The notes beneath the pieces were generated by a model. The model was not told where the DNA came from. It did no database searches and saw nothing but the letters and a program-made list of their open reading frames with translations. A DNA stretch of 64,000 nt from Hymenopus coronatus (Eukaryota; Arthropoda; Insecta; Mantodea; Hymenopodidae). Below are positions 23,839-35,091 of the stretch, piece after piece (position 1 is the stretch's first letter; every line of letters starts with the position of its first letter). The stretch covers positions 12,434,501 to 12,498,500 of the forward strand of contig CM060880.1 of assembly GCA_030762935.1 (NCBI GenBank). The letters are read 5' to 3'. The translations under genes and the position numbers were made by a program.

Positions 23839-23929
23839 TACGACGATCGGCTGATAAGTTCCGGGCCTCTCAATGAAAACAGAATTTAATTTTTTTTTTT
23901 TTGCTTTATTTGTCAACATTATCTTCAGA

Positions 23930-25869
23930 AAGGCTAATACATTTGTCATATCGGTTCTAATTTAATTAAACCATCTCTGTAGTGCGATTTATCAAGGTCT
24001 TCAAAATAGCTGTTTACCGCATCAATGACCTCCTCGTTGCTGTGAAATCTTCCGTCCTCCAAGAAATTGTTTGATGTTTAGGAACACGTGGTAGTGGCTG
24101 GGTGCTAGATCTGGCGAATAGGGTGGATGTTCAAGCAGTTCGAACTTTAATTCAAACACTTTTCCCATTGTAATGACTGAACAATGGGCCGGAACATTGT
24201 TGTGATGAAACAAGACTTCTTCTTTGCGCCAAATGAGGTCTTTTTCTTTTCACCTCATCACTCAAACAACGCAGTAAGCTAGCGTAGTAGCCACCAGTGA
24301 TACTTTTATCCTTTTCCAAGTAATTAATAAAACTAATTCCCTGTATATCCCAAAAAACACTCGCCATATCCTTGTTATCTGACAAAATTGACTTCCTTTT
24401 TTGGAGTTGGTTCACCTGGCGCAATCACTGTTTTGACTGTAATTTACCTCCTGGAGTGTAGTGATGTATCCAAGCTTTATCCATGGTAATAAGCCGTCTC
24501 AGCAATTCACTGGGATTTTTACAGTAGAGCTCCACATTCCTAACAGAAACAGTTTTTCTTTGCAACTTTTGATCAGGTGTCAACAATCCTACACAGACCT
24601 TGTGAAAGCCCAAATCATTACTTAAAATATTACCTGCACTTTCTTTTGATATGTTTACTGTCTCAAGTAGCGGCGGCTGCTGTATAGGAGCACAAGAGCA
24701 CGTGAACCTCCAATATTTCTTAATGGATCTTCTTTTTCTCTTTCAGGAAACGTTTAATAAAATGCGCTATCCGGTGTCACTTGTTTAAATATACCACGCT
24801 CTGCTCTTCAGATTGAACACAGCCGAGAACCCGAGTATGTGGCAACAACGCTTGTAGCACAGGCCCCGTGTGCTAGCGTATAACTAACGTTTAGCCGCTC
24901 TGCGCTTGCGCGGCCAACAAAACAGCTCAGAATTTTACAGCCAGAAATGAGCACAGTGCGTCCGTGCTCATTAACACCTCCAGGGTTCTGTTTATCAGCG
25001 GGAGGTGCTGCTATCTTTGAGATTTAGTTGAAACTATCCGGAAGTGCAACTGCAGTCTTTGTGAGACGCGCTATTTTTCTTAGTAATTTGCATTTTATGC
25101 GAAAGTTAAGCTTAAGAGAGAGTTAAGCTGTTCAAAACAGAAAACGAAGAAACTTTTCTGCAACTAACCGAGCTACTGAAGTTTGTTATCACTACGACCA
25201 TGACTACATCAGAACCAGAAATATGCTTTTCCACAATAAAAAAGAATCGACTTTCATCACTGGTAAGGCTTGATATTGAGAACAAACTGGTCAACAGCAT
25301 AAAAAACTTTAATCACCGAGTGTTAGAAAAGTTTGCACATTTGAAAAACCGGCGCGTGGAATTTCTATACAAATAAATTTGGTGTTAATTACGTAATTCA
25401 AACAATGTAAATATTATTCACAGTAAATACCATTCTTCACATGAACTGCATCAAAGGACTTCACCCCTTCATCACCTCATATTGATGTTAACTCTCGGAG
25501 AAATTCAACACCTTTACAATACTGGATGGGTGATGATTTGTGTAACAAATTTATAATTCTTGTTATTACGCATTATCATTGTTTCTAATATTACTGGATT
25601 TGATGTTGCGGCGACGGCGGCAGCAGGTGGTAAATTGCTGATTTTGTGAACACCTATATTTTTAATCCTCGAGCCGCCACTGGTCTCAAACAACTTTAAT
25701 CTCTGGAGTTGTCACTTCTACAGGGCGTCCAAAGCGAGGCTCATCACTAGTGCTCGTACGTCCCATTTTAAACTCTGCAATCCACCTTTATTTCCTCCTT
25801 GATTTCTTTAGGCGCTAAGCCTTTCAGCTGGAAGTATTTAATCGCTGCTCGTTTTTCCAAATGCTCCAT
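23930..25869 (-). pseudogene. Mariner transposase pseudogene 3 (interrupted)
   Basis: It starts ATGGAGCATTTGGAAAAACG at 25869. The catalytic region is at 24022-24613 and contains TMDKAWIHHYTPG (the glutamate after the first catalytic aspartate is lysine), FHHNNVPAH (the second catalytic aspartate is asparagine) and YSPDLAPSHY. Besides the hAT insertion it has a deletion in the N-terminal region and several frameshifts. It cannot encode an active enzyme. Confidence 0.88.
24668..25682. mobile_element. Non-autonomous hAT-type element inside mariner 3
   Basis: The right terminus read inward is CAGTGGCGGCTCGAGG; the left is TAGCGGCGGCTGCTG, 8 of 10 matching at the tip. The flanks GTCTCAAG (24660-24667) and GTCTCAAA (25683-25690) form an 8-bp target duplication with one mismatch. 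Terminal CAGTGGCGGC and an 8-bp duplication are hAT signatures. No transposase is recognised inside. Confidence 0.75.
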
Positions 25870-26035
25870 TTTCGTGAAAAATTTAAAGTTATCTTGTTTA
25901 AAATGCTATCATTCGAAAACTAAACAAGCTATTGACCTGTAACTATGAATATAAGCTAGTCAAGAGTTAAACTATACGATGCTACTGGCCTAGTGGCGCC
26001 ATGTCTGTGTGAGGCCCGGAACTAAGGCGACCCTC

Positions 26036-26515
26036 GATCTTGTTTTCAGTTTTATTGGCCGTTTTAAGCAAGCTCAACTAATACTATAAGACGCAGAAAA
26101 CAGGGAAGTGCCAAAACATGGCACATAATCATTGTGGAAATGAAGAGGTTGGGTTGGGAATGGAAATGAGTAAGGGAAGAATGCATGGATCTTAGCTTTT
26201 TTTATTTCTCATGTTTTGAAATGAAAGCACTGTACTTGATATCCTGTTCGATATTGCGTGAAGACGTTTCTTTGTTTATATTTTCAGGAGAACTCGAGAG
26301 GTTTACCAGACTGCACACACACACAACCCCTTTTGGAGCTCTCATCCCCTGAATGTGAAGTCGACTCACCCGTAAGTGTATACATAGTCATTCTAGTGTT
26401 AATGCAGCATTCACAATGAAAAGTAAGCGCACAAGTATCATAAACTTCACATAGAGTCACGCAATACAAGATATTGCTAACTCCAAATTGTGTGCTTTCG
26501 TTGCGTGCATAGAGG
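26036..26515. other. Unassigned stretch
   Basis: No gene is supported. The minus-strand frame at 26284-26535 ends in HH sequence and resembles nothing known. Confidence 0.35.
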
Positions 26516-26774
26516 AAAAATCTGATGTGTTCCATTCACATGCCTTTCTCTACATCTCTGAAACAAATTATTCTTGAAAAGCTTATTCTTCTATTTACTT
26601 CATGCTAATCGAGAAAAAATTAGCAGAAATCGTCTTATTTCTTAATTCCATGTAAGTAGAAGCGAAATAAGGTTAAAGTGATAGTCAAAAGCTGGTTGCT
26701 ATGTTGCTTTTTAACAATAATTTGTTGCAGAGATGTAGAGAAAGTCATGTGAATGGAAAATATCAGATTTTTAA
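26516..26774. repeat. Tail-to-tail HH fold-back fragment
   Basis: A reverse HH tail (26516-26705, AAAAATCTGATGTGTTCCAT to AGCTGGTTGCTATG) is followed directly by a forward HH tail (26706-26774, CTTTTTAACAATAATTTGTT to ATATCAGATTTTT). The unit thus has HH tail hairpins at both ends and no head. It is the mirror image of the head-ended unit at 42388-42626. Confidence 0.75.
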
Positions 26775-27109
26775 GGTAATTATACCGGCTAAGTATAGGA
26801 ATTTTGCCTACCGTTACCCGAAAATAGCTGTTTGTCACATCCCTAGTAGAAATGGTTGAAGTGGTTCTTGGAAATTAGCGACCAACAAGAATATGTTAGT
26901 TACTTCAATTCTTGGTAGACTGTACCGCAGAGAAGCTGACTACTCAGTTCTGCAGATGCATGGACCAAACGCTTACGTGCTACATTCCTGTTCTTAGTTT
27001 CAGTGTGAGAAACATCATACGACACTGAAGTATTTTTCATAATGCCAGTATAACAAAGTAATCAAATCAACAATTCCGCGTTTTTATTCACCAACACAAT
27101 AGAATTCCT
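26775..27109. other. Unassigned stretch
   Basis: Nothing recognised. Confidence 0.3.
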
Positions 27110-27221
27110 TTCACTTTCACAGAGTACATACTAGGTAGAGAAGATATTGTATTCCACCCACAAATTCAATACCCATATCTCACCGGAAATACATCCTTTG
27201 GGATCTCCTGATCCCAGGAGG
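27110..27221 (+). repeat. HH head fragment, forward
   Basis: A degenerate head (CACAGAGTACATACTAGG) and the first ~80 bp (TCACCGGAAATACATCC) end at CTGATCCCAGGAG, where a reverse copy begins. The flank CTGATCCCAGGAG also precedes the copy at 33347. Confidence 0.65.
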
Positions 27222-28037
27222 AGTATGTGTTCCATTCACACATCTTTCTCTACATCTCTGCAACAAATTATTGTTAGAAAGCTTATGCTTCCATTTACTT
27301 CATGCTAATTGAGAAAAAATTAGCAGAAATACTCTTATTACTTGCTTCTTTGTAAGTAGAAGCGAAGGAAGGGAGTACAATAGGTTAAAGTGATAATCAA
27401 AAGCTGGTTGCTATGTGACTGAAGTTCGTTTGTTTGTATGAGAAAAGTATGTCTTTCAAAGCTGAAACTAAAAACAAGGAATATCTTAAAAAACGATCAA
27501 CCACACGAAAAAAATGTATACAGCATAAATGTTTGTTTTAAAGTGCTCTACATTTTTGTGCTATTTTTTGTCCATTTCTTACGGTTTAGCAGTTAAGCAA
27601 AAATCCGTAAAATTCATCCAGAATAAAGTAGTCTTCAGAGGCAATTCCCAGAAAATTCAAGATATACATTTTATTTGACAAGTAAATATATTAAACATAC
27701 GAGATTTTAATCAAAATCGTTGGAGCCTTTTTAAGAAAATCAAAATTTTCGAAATTTTTTCCATGTAAACGGTAGTTTGGGGTGGGGAGATTTTCTTGAA
27801 AATCTTAGTGTCGCATCCTTGGGAGATACCAAACGCAAATACCAAGTTTGGTTTTAACGGTATTTCCATTTTTGAGCTATGCTGCACACACACACGGACA
27901 TCGTTCTAAAAATGATTTTTTTTTTTACTCAGGTCTCAAAACATATATTTCCGGGTAATATCGTATTGATTTTTTGGGTGCAATACAATACCTTCTCTAT
28001 ACACTATGTACATAGTACGTGTAGAGAAAGTAAAAAT
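27222..28037 (-). repeat. HH repeat, reverse, near-complete
   Basis: The tail hairpin and head hairpin are both present. The microsatellite is short (ACACACACACGGACA). Confidence 0.87.
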
Positions 28038-28052
28038 AGCAGAAATAATCCT

Positions 28053-28088
28053 ATGTCATGTGAATGGAACACATCAGATTTTTTTTTA
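28053..28088 (+). repeat. HH tail hairpin fragment, forward
   Basis: Only TCATGTGAATGGAACACATC and a T-run remain, 15 bp beyond the head of the preceding reverse copy. Confidence 0.6.
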
Positions 28089-28167
28089 ATGGGTAGGGGG
28101 GTTCAGGTGTACTGAACACATACATTTTCCGATTAACAATCAGATTTATGGGTTAATTGGAGAAATA

Positions 28168-28290
28168 GAATGTTCTTTTGCATTCAAGGCTGCCTAAAAT
28201 ACATATTTCCGGTGAAATTTCAGTATTTAACATCTGGGTAGAATACAATACATTCTCTGTTTACTATATATGTACATAGCAATTGGAAGA
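28168..28290 (-). repeat. HH head fragment, reverse, diverged
   Basis: Contains ATTTCCGGTGAAATTTCAG and a degenerate head (TATGTACATAGCAATTGG, AGAGACAGTG). Confidence 0.65.
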
Positions 28291-28294
28291 GACA

Positions 28295-28576
28295 GTGAAC
28301 ATTTAATTTCACGTAAACGTGTGCATTAACGAGATTTACATTATTTGTAAGACTTTGTCTTCTTGCGGCTTACCAGTTATGCAAAAATAATTTAGAATGA
28401 AGAGATCCACAGAGGCTATTCGTGAAAATTTTTTAAGCGTAACGTTTTAATCAAAATCCTTAGAGACATTTTTGAGAAAATCAACATTTTCATGCAACGG
28501 TAGTTTGGTGGGGGGAGGGGTTCTCCTGAAACTCGTGTCGCATCCTTGAAAGTGTTGATCTTAATGCTAAGTTTGA
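28295..28576 (-). repeat. HH repeat middle fragment, reverse
   Basis: Covers the block from the TAAACGTGTGCATTAACGAG region to ATGCTAAGTTTGA, where an S1 SINE starts. The copy resumes neither tail nor head on this strand. Confidence 0.7.
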
Positions 28577-28764
28577 TCGGATGATGAATGAAATTGGTGA
28601 AAATATGCTATTTAAACTAGCTACTCGATATTGTCTTCTTAGGATAAGGGAAAATCCCGGAAAAAAAAACCCTTATCCGTATAACTCAGCCTAAGTGAGA
28701 TTCGAACTCGCGACCTATTTGGATATGAGGCAGACACGCTATCACCACACTACCCAGGCGACTG
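28577..28764 (-). repeat. tRNA-derived SINE family S1
   Basis: Nearly full S1 unit with an intact tRNA-like head (box B as GAGATTCGAACTCGCGACC on plus) and the CCACACTACCCAGGCG 5' end. Confidence 0.8.
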
Positions 28765-29440
28765 AGAAGGTATTGTAATGCAGTCAAAAATTCGATACCC
28801 AGATTTCACCGGAAATACATGTTTTGGTACCTCATGAAAACAAACAAAAAGTATTTTAGAAAAAGGTTCGTGTGTGCCTGTTGACAACATAGCTCAAAAA
28901 CGAAAAGTCGTTAAATTGCAAACACGCAAGGATGCGACACGAAGATTTTCAATGAAAGCCCCCCACCCTAAACATGGAAAAACTTTTGTTAATTTTTATT
29001 TTCTCAAAAATGGCACTAACGATTTTGATTAAAATTTCTTATATATAAGATATTTACATGCCAAAGATAATGTATATGTTGAATTTTCTTGGAATAGCCT
29101 GTAAAGACTTCTTTATTCTGGATGGTTTGTATTGAATTTTGCAAACAGCTAAACCATAAGAGATAGACAAAAAATGTAGATCATGATAAAACCCAATTTA
29201 TGTCATATACGTTTTTTCGTGGAGTTGGCCGTTTTTTAGGTATCCTTGTTATTAATTTCAGTTTTAAAATACTTACACTTTTCTCATACGGGAACTTGTG
29301 AACTCCTGGCCACGCAAAGAAACGGATTTCAATCCCGTAGCAACCACGTTTTAAAACATTTGACTGTCGGTTTTGCCTAGTGTACTATCTTATTTCCCTT
29401 CTGCTTATAAGGAAGTAAGTAATACGACTGCTTCTGCCGA
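28765..29440 (+). repeat. HH repeat, forward, lacking head tip and tail
   Basis: It starts at the right arm of the head hairpin (GAGAAGGTATTGTAATGC) directly after the S1 SINE and ends at CGACTGCTTCTGCCGATG. The SINE therefore sits exactly where the left head arm should be. Confidence 0.82.
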
Positions 29441-29718
29441 TGTTGAACATTAAATAGATAAGATGAATATATATTTGCGGAGAAATCTGGGTAAAATAAA
29501 ATTGCTGTGTGGAATGCAAAGCATTAGCTTTTCCATCCAGCAACTGCGTCGTAGAGAAATCCCTCTTTATATAAGCGATTCTTGTTACAAGTAATTGCAT
29601 GTTATGTTTATGATTGGCTAGTTGACAACAGAGCATATATGGTAGTGTTTTATTAACAGCTGACTCAACCTAATTATACGTTTTACTTACGTAACAACCA
29701 GTCTTCACAGACATTCAT
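29441..29718. other. Unassigned stretch
   Basis: Nothing recognised between two forward HH copies. Confidence 0.3.
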
Positions 29719-30479
29719 TACTTTCTCTACACGTACGTGTACATAGTGTACAGAGAAGGTATTGCATTCAGCCTAAAAATTCGATACCGAGATTTCACAT
29801 GTTTTGGATCCTCCTGAATAAAAAAACATTTTTAGAAAAAGGTCCTGTATGTCTGTGTGTAGCATAGCTGAAAAACGAAAAAAATGTTGAATACCAAACT
29901 TGGTATTTAAGTTTGGTATCCTTCAAGGATGCGAAACGGAAGATTTTCAAGAAAATCCTCCCCACCCCCAACTACCCTTTACATGGATTTTGTTTTCGAA
30001 AGTTTTGATTTTCTCAAAAATGGAAAATAAAATGTATATCTTGAATTTTCTGGGAATAGCTTCTAAAGACCTCTTTATTCTGAATGAATTGTGCTGAAAT
30101 TTGCGTAACTGGTAAGCCGTAAGAGATAGAACATACTACACAAAAAAAAGTAGATCACGTTAGGACACAATTTGTCATATACGTTTTTTTTCGTTGAATT
30201 GACCGCTTCTGAGATAATCCTTGTTATTTGTTTCAGATTTAAAATACTTTAACTTTTTTCACACGGTAAGTTGTACGGATTTCATCCACATGACAACCAG
30301 CTTTTAAAAGATTTGACTATCGTTTTAGCCTATGGTACTCCCTTGTTTTCCTTATTTACAAGGAAGTAAGCAATAAGACAATTTCTGCTAATGTTTATCT
30401 CGATTATCGTGAAGTAGATAGAAGAATAAGCTTTTTAACAACAATTTGTTACAGCGATGCAGAGAAAGTCATGTGAATT
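29719..30479 (+). repeat. HH repeat, forward, near-complete
   Basis: Intact head hairpin with a shortened arm (CACGTACGTGTACATAG). The tail ends GTCATGTGAAT, losing the distal hairpin arm. Confidence 0.86.
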
Positions 30480-31182
30480 TACATTTCAAATGTTCAGCCG
30501 AATCATCGTGCTTTTGAAGAGAACGGGTTACATTAATCTGTGAATCCCTCTTTGTTCCATACGTCATTTTTGTTGCTTAAAGACAAACAGCGATAGCAAA
30601 TTGTGGCTGCTGCAAAACCAAGAAAAGTTAGCAAACCAAGAGTTTTTTAATTTAATATTGTACGACTTTCCTATTTTCTTGTTATCTCTTTTAATGGACA
30701 TGTCGGGGATATCAGTAGGCCGCCCAATATTCTTTCTTGTCTTCAGCTCTCTGGAGTTTCTAACAAACTATATCGTTCACGGGATCCATTAGAAGACTCT
30801 TACATCACACCTGTTGCCAATTATTTTTTTTTTTTAATTTTATTGTTGGCAGATCAGTGTTTATGCTATAAAGGCCATAGATAACAAGGTAACAAAAACA
30901 TTAAATACATTAATATTTGAAGTTGACCATATTGGCTCCTCTAACATAAACAAAAATAATTATTAGTACAGAAATAGTAGTATAACTTTTCAAATACATG
31001 TTACAATTGAATGAAAGTATAAGTAATAACAATAATAAATTACAAAAAATGAAACTACATAATTATGAAATCCAAATATTCTAAACACTAATGTATCTAC
31101 TAAAATCGTAGACTATACCACTAAGTTTTAAAAAAAACAGTATTTTTACACACCAACACATCGTCGAGTTGAAACAACTCCA
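30480..31182. other. Unassigned AT-rich stretch
   Basis: No gene is supported. A 63-codon plus frame at 30601-30792 is rich in phenylalanine and leucine and resembles nothing specific. The stretch ends in a T-run of about 20 that belongs to the next SINE. Confidence 0.35.
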
Positions 31183-31541
31183 GCAATTTTTTTTTTTTTT
31201 TTTTTTTTAAGTTTAACGTCCCTCAAATGCTCTCCGGAACCATGGAGCTTAAAAAATATAAATGACGTGTTATTTATGGACGCTCTGTAACTGTTGTGGT
31301 TCTCAGCGTCCCATTCTAAATTAGGTGTGAAAGACCGCTTAATTTTGCTCAGAGGCCTCTCTATCAGGCTTGAGGTTCTTTTACGTGCCGTAAATCTACG
31401 ACACGGGACCAACGGCTTTACTTCCCTTAGCTAAGAATTTTTGCGCCCGAAAAAATCCATCGTTCTCCGCCGGGTTTGAACCCGCGACCTTGGGTATATG
31501 AAGTTAGCACGGTAACCATTACACCACGGAGGGCGATCATG
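31183..31541 (-). repeat. tRNA-derived SINE family S2, full unit
   Basis: The minus strand begins with a tRNA-like head at 31541 (CTCCGTGGTGTAATGGTTAC, then box B GGGTTCAAACCC). The body includes CGTTGGTCCCGTGTCGTAG and GACGCTGAGAACC, and it ends in an A-run (T-run on plus at 31183-31208). This is the reference copy for the partial ones at 10005, 17668, 55061 and 59719. Confidence 0.82.
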
Positions 31542-31552
31542 TGGAGCCATCT

Positions 31553-31675
31553 CTTCAGGATAAGGGAAAACCCCGAAAAAAACTTTATTCGGTAACTCGC
31601 CCTAAGCGAGATTCAAACTCGCGACCTGTTGAATGTGAGGCAGACACGCTACCACCACACTACCCAGGCGGGTAG
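31553..31675 (-). repeat. tRNA-derived SINE family S1, head part
   Basis: The head and proximal body only. It lies 11 bp from the S2 head in the same orientation, a tandem of two different SINEs. Confidence 0.75.
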
Positions 31676-32194
31676 TGAGATTATTTGTTAGCAAGCAAAA
31701 ACAGGAAACATCCCTTCCACCCCAAAGACCAAGGCCAACACACATTTGCTTTACTACCCCAGCCTTACTGCACCTGTAATGTAAACAACAGCAACAGGTT
31801 GCAATGGCTATGATTGGTTCCTGAACGTTTTACTGCTTTTCTGCCTCACAAAATAGTTCCTCTTAAATCACCGAAAGAGTACAGAAATATCGTAATACAA
31901 TATTCATAATACGAGGTGGTTCATCTGCCCCTTATTATTTTTGTAGATAGGCAACACGTCATACTCTGAAAGCAATATGGTCGAAATTACCGTGTTTGTT
32001 GACCATTTGTTAACCATGCAAATCTAGCCTGCTCTTCATAGGAGAGTAGACCTTAGCAGCAATAGTTACGTCCATTCTTAAAGCATGCACTTAAATAACT
32101 CCTGTTGCAGGACATGTTATATCAATAGGATCGCTGCCAGACGTTCTACAACGTAAGTCGTAACGAATGAAGGCTAAACGAACGATTTAAGCTA
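31676..32194. other. Unassigned stretch
   Basis: Nothing recognised. Confidence 0.3.
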
Positions 32195-32337
32195 CAAAAA
32201 TCTGATGTGTTCCATTCACATGACTTTCTCTACATCTCTGCAAAAGTATAATTAAAAAGCTTATGCTTCTATTTACTTCATGATAATCGAGAAAAAAAAA
32301 TAGCATAAATAGTCTTATGATTTGCTTCCTTGTAAGT
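32195..32337 (-). repeat. HH repeat tail fragment, reverse, fused to mariner 2
   Basis: It runs from the tail hairpin (TGATGTGTTCCATTCACATG) to TTGCTTCCTTGTAAGT, where it meets the truncated mariner 2 without any inverted repeat. The fusion point is inside both elements. Confidence 0.8.
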
Positions 32338-32893
32338 TGACACCTGATCAAAAGTTGCAAAGAAAAACTGTTTCCGTTAAGAGTGTGGAGCTCTACCGTA
32401 AAAATCCCAGTGAATTTTTGAGACGGCTTATTACCATGGATGAAACTTGGATGCATCACTACACTCCAGAAAGTATATCTCAGTCAAAACAGTGGATTGC
32501 GCCAGGTGAACCAACTCCAAAAAAGTCAATTTTGACAGCTAACAAGGTTATGGCGAGTGTTTTCTGGGATGCACAGGGAATTGTTTTTATTGATTACTTG
32601 GAAAAGGGTAAAAATATTTAAAAAAAAATCTTGTTTCATCACGACAATGCTTCGACCCATCGTTCAGTCATTGCAATGGGAAACTGTGCGAATTAAAGTT
32701 GGAATTGCTTGAACATCCACTCTATTCGCCAGATCTAGCTCCTAGTGACTACCACCTGCTCCCAAACCTCAAAAAAATTCTTGGAGGACGAAGATTTCAC
32801 AGCAACGAGGAGGTCACTGATGCGGTAAACAGTTATTTTGAGGACCTTGATAAATCGCACTACAGAGATGGTTTAATTAAATTAGAACACTGA
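32338..32893 (+). pseudogene. Mariner transposase pseudogene 2
   Basis: Only the C-terminal half is present: LTPDQKLQRKTVSV, TMDETWMHHYTPE, FWDAQGIVFIDYLEKGKN, then after the deletion FHHDNASTHRS and YSPDLAPSDYHLLPNLKK. All three catalytic aspartates are readable but in different frames. Confidence 0.88.
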
Positions 32894-32999
32894 TATCACG
32901 AATGTATTATTCTTTCTGGAGATTATGCTGAGAAATAAAGCAAAACAAATGTTTTAAATGGTGTTTTCATTGAGAGGCCCAGGACTTATCAGCCGACCG
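32338..32999 (+). mobile_element. Mariner element 2, 5'-truncated and internally deleted
   Basis: The 3' inverted repeat GGACTTATCAGCCGACCG is intact at 32982-32999 and followed by TA. The 5' half is missing up to ACACCTGATCAAAAGTTGC. A further ~75 bp are deleted at 32613-32622, so the catalytic domain is interrupted. Confidence 0.88.
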
Positions 33000-33011
33000 T
33001 AAGTTGTACTA

Positions 33012-33104
33012 CTTTCGAAATCTGACAGGTTGCCTCGCACGCTTCCGCGTGTGACATATGGATCCGTTGTCATGACAACCAGCCTTAACCTTGAAGTAGC
33101 CAAT
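33012..33104. repeat. Short dispersed repeat (TTGCCTCGCACGC...GTCATGACAACC)
   Basis: About 90 bp are similar to 47430-47553 and 48560-48690: GTTGCCTCGC, GTGTGACATATGG, TCCGTTGTCATGA. The class is unknown. Confidence 0.6.
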
Positions 33105-33346
33105 CGCCTTCAGTGGTAGTGTTGCCACAACAAAGACGACAGTGTTCTATTTGGTCAGACAGTATTCTTGAGCCGTTGCACGATATTTTACAGTCGTATA
33201 TTGTTATACAATCGGTGAACTGTGCAAACACGTACTATCGTAATTTTCCGAATACTAAAACCGCAGGTAAAGACAGCCAATGTGGTAATTAGATAGGTAA
33301 TTATATGTTAAGACTTTAAAACCTCTGCTGTTGTCTGATCCCAGGA

Positions 33347-33902
33347 GAAAAAATCTGATGTGTTCCATTCACATGGCTTTCTCTACATCTCCGCAACAAA
33401 TTACTGTTAAAAACCTTATGCTTCTATTTACTTCATGCTATTTGAGAAAAAATTTGCAGAAAAAGTTTTATTACTTGCTTCCTTGTAAGTAGAAGTGAAG
33501 TAAGGGAGAACCATAGGTTAAAGTGATAGTCAAAAGCTGGTTGCTATGTGACTGAAGTTTCTTTGTTTGTATGGACACGAGTTGACAAATTCCTGTATTT
33601 GAAAAGTGTAAGGTTTTTTTGTCCATCCCTTACGGTTAGCAGTTTTGCAAAATTCTCTAAAATTCATCCTGTATAAAGTAGTCTTCAGGGGCTATTCCCA
33701 GAAAATTCAAGATATACATTTTAATTGTCTTGTAAATGTCTTAAATATAAGAGATTTTAATTAAAATCGTTAGAGCCATTTTTAAGAAAATCAAAATTTT
33801 TATTTTCTTTCCATATAAAGGGTAGTTTGGGGTGGGAGGATTTTTCTCACAATCTTCGTGTCGCAACTCTGGAAGATACCAAACTTAAATACCAAGTACA
33901 CT

Positions 33903-33951
<49 letters not shown>

Positions 33952-34088
33952 ACCTTTTTATGAAAAGACTTTGTTTGGATACACGGGACCCTAAAACATT
34001 TATTTCCGGTGAAATCTCGGTATCGAATTTTTGGGTGGAATGCAATACCTTCTCTATACACTATGTACATAGTACGTGTAGAGAAAGC
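33347..34088 (-). repeat. HH repeat, reverse, near-complete, with (AC)n expansion
   Basis: The tail and head hairpins are present. The microsatellite is a pure (AC)n run of about 23 units at 33902-33948. About 100 bp between the outer tail block and TTTTTTTGTCCATCCC are deleted. Confidence 0.87.
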
Positions 34089-34165
34089 AGAAATGTAGAT
34101 CTCTTTAAAACACAAATTATGTCACATACTTTTTTTTTACTTTCTCTAGCACATATGTACAAATA
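34089..34165. repeat. Small HH fragments
   Basis: A reverse fragment (GTAGATCTCTTTAAAACAC) is followed by a forward head start (TACTTTCTCTAGCAC). Confidence 0.5.
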
Positions 34166-34204
34166 AATAAATCAATAAATAAAAACTGCAATATCAGCTG
34201 TCAT

Positions 34205-34510
34205 AATACACAGTTTAAGTCCTTTACGCTTTTGTTCTGCAGCTAATCGTGCCTAGGACATTTCTTCTAATGGTTTCAAAATTAAAATATTTATAATTTT
34301 TTCAAAGAGACAGACGTCCCTGTTTCTTTTGTTTTACTCCTGGCCATGCAAAGTTGCGAATTGCAATGACAATCGCATTGCGACACCTTCCAAAACATTT
34401 GTGTTCCCATAATATCCTCCTACCTATAAGCAGCTAAGTGTTCTGCCATTTCTTATATCAGTTAGAATGAGTAGAAAGAAGGATAATCTTTTGTTAGAAG
34501 TTTGTAGAAT
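34205..34510 (+). repeat. HH tail half, forward, strongly diverged
   Basis: Ordered but weak similarity: CTCCTGGCCATGCAAAG, AATATCCTCCTACCTATAAG, AGAATGAGTAGAAAGAAGG. It is followed by a second diverged tail half in the same orientation. Confidence 0.5.
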
Positions 34511-34524
34511 GCCACACCTCAGAT

Positions 34525-34888
34525 GTTTTTTATTTGGTAGAGTTAACCGTTTCCGAAATCTTCCCTGTTATTGAATTCAAATTTTAAAATACTAGAACCT
34601 TTATTTTAAACAAGAAGACATCATTCGTTTCATACATTTTTTGTTCTACTCCTGGCCCTTGCAAAGAGAACCGAATTTTAAAGTCAATCACATAGGCACA
34701 GCTTTTAAAAGATTTAACTACCGATTTAACCTAGTGTATTTCCTTGCTTATATTTAAGTAATAACACCATTAATTCTGCTAATGTTTATCTCAATTAGCC
34801 TGAAGTAAATAAAAAGAATAACCTTTTGCAAGAATATGTTTGCGGAACAATAGAGAGAGTTATGTGAATGGAACACACCAGTTTTTTT
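34525..34888 (+). repeat. HH tail half, forward, diverged
   Basis: Starts TTGGTAGAGTTAACCG and ends with the recognisable tail AGAGTTATGTGAATGGAACA plus a T-run. Together with the previous unit it is a tandem of tails without heads. Confidence 0.65.
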
Positions 34889-35091
34889 AATTAATAGGTA
34901 AAAATCGTTGCAATTTAGAAAAAGAATTATAGAAGTAATAAAATAAAAAACGTGTTAAAAAAAATTACAGATCGCGTAAACTGGAATATGTGGTGTCAAG
35001 CCAAGTTTTTACCTGGCTAGAAGCCCGAGAAGATTTTGAATTAACACGTCGCCAGGAAAGCTTCAGTTCTTATTTTTTGGAATATGTTGTT

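Larger units (their letters stand above)
23841..26035 (-). mobile_element. Mariner element 3 carrying a nested hAT-type insertion
   Basis: The left end reads CGATCGGCTGATAAGTTCCG after a TA at 23839-23840. The right end reads GAGGCCCGGAACTAAGGCG and is degenerate. The minus-strand transposase resembles mariner 1 closely. A 1015-bp foreign segment at 24668-25682 splits it. Removing that segment leaves about 1.18 kb, close to mariner 1. Confidence 0.85.

Noticed and set aside
32187..32459. 90-codon minus-strand frame
   Set aside because: It overlaps the fusion of an HH tail with mariner 2 and is antisense to the transposase.
33902..33948. CRISPR-like or regulatory repeat
   Set aside because: It is a plain (AC)n microsatellite at the position where every HH repeat carries a short GT/AC run.
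33858..34166. 102-codon frame with a THTHTH run
   Set aside because: Translation of the (AC)n microsatellite and HH head; not a protein.
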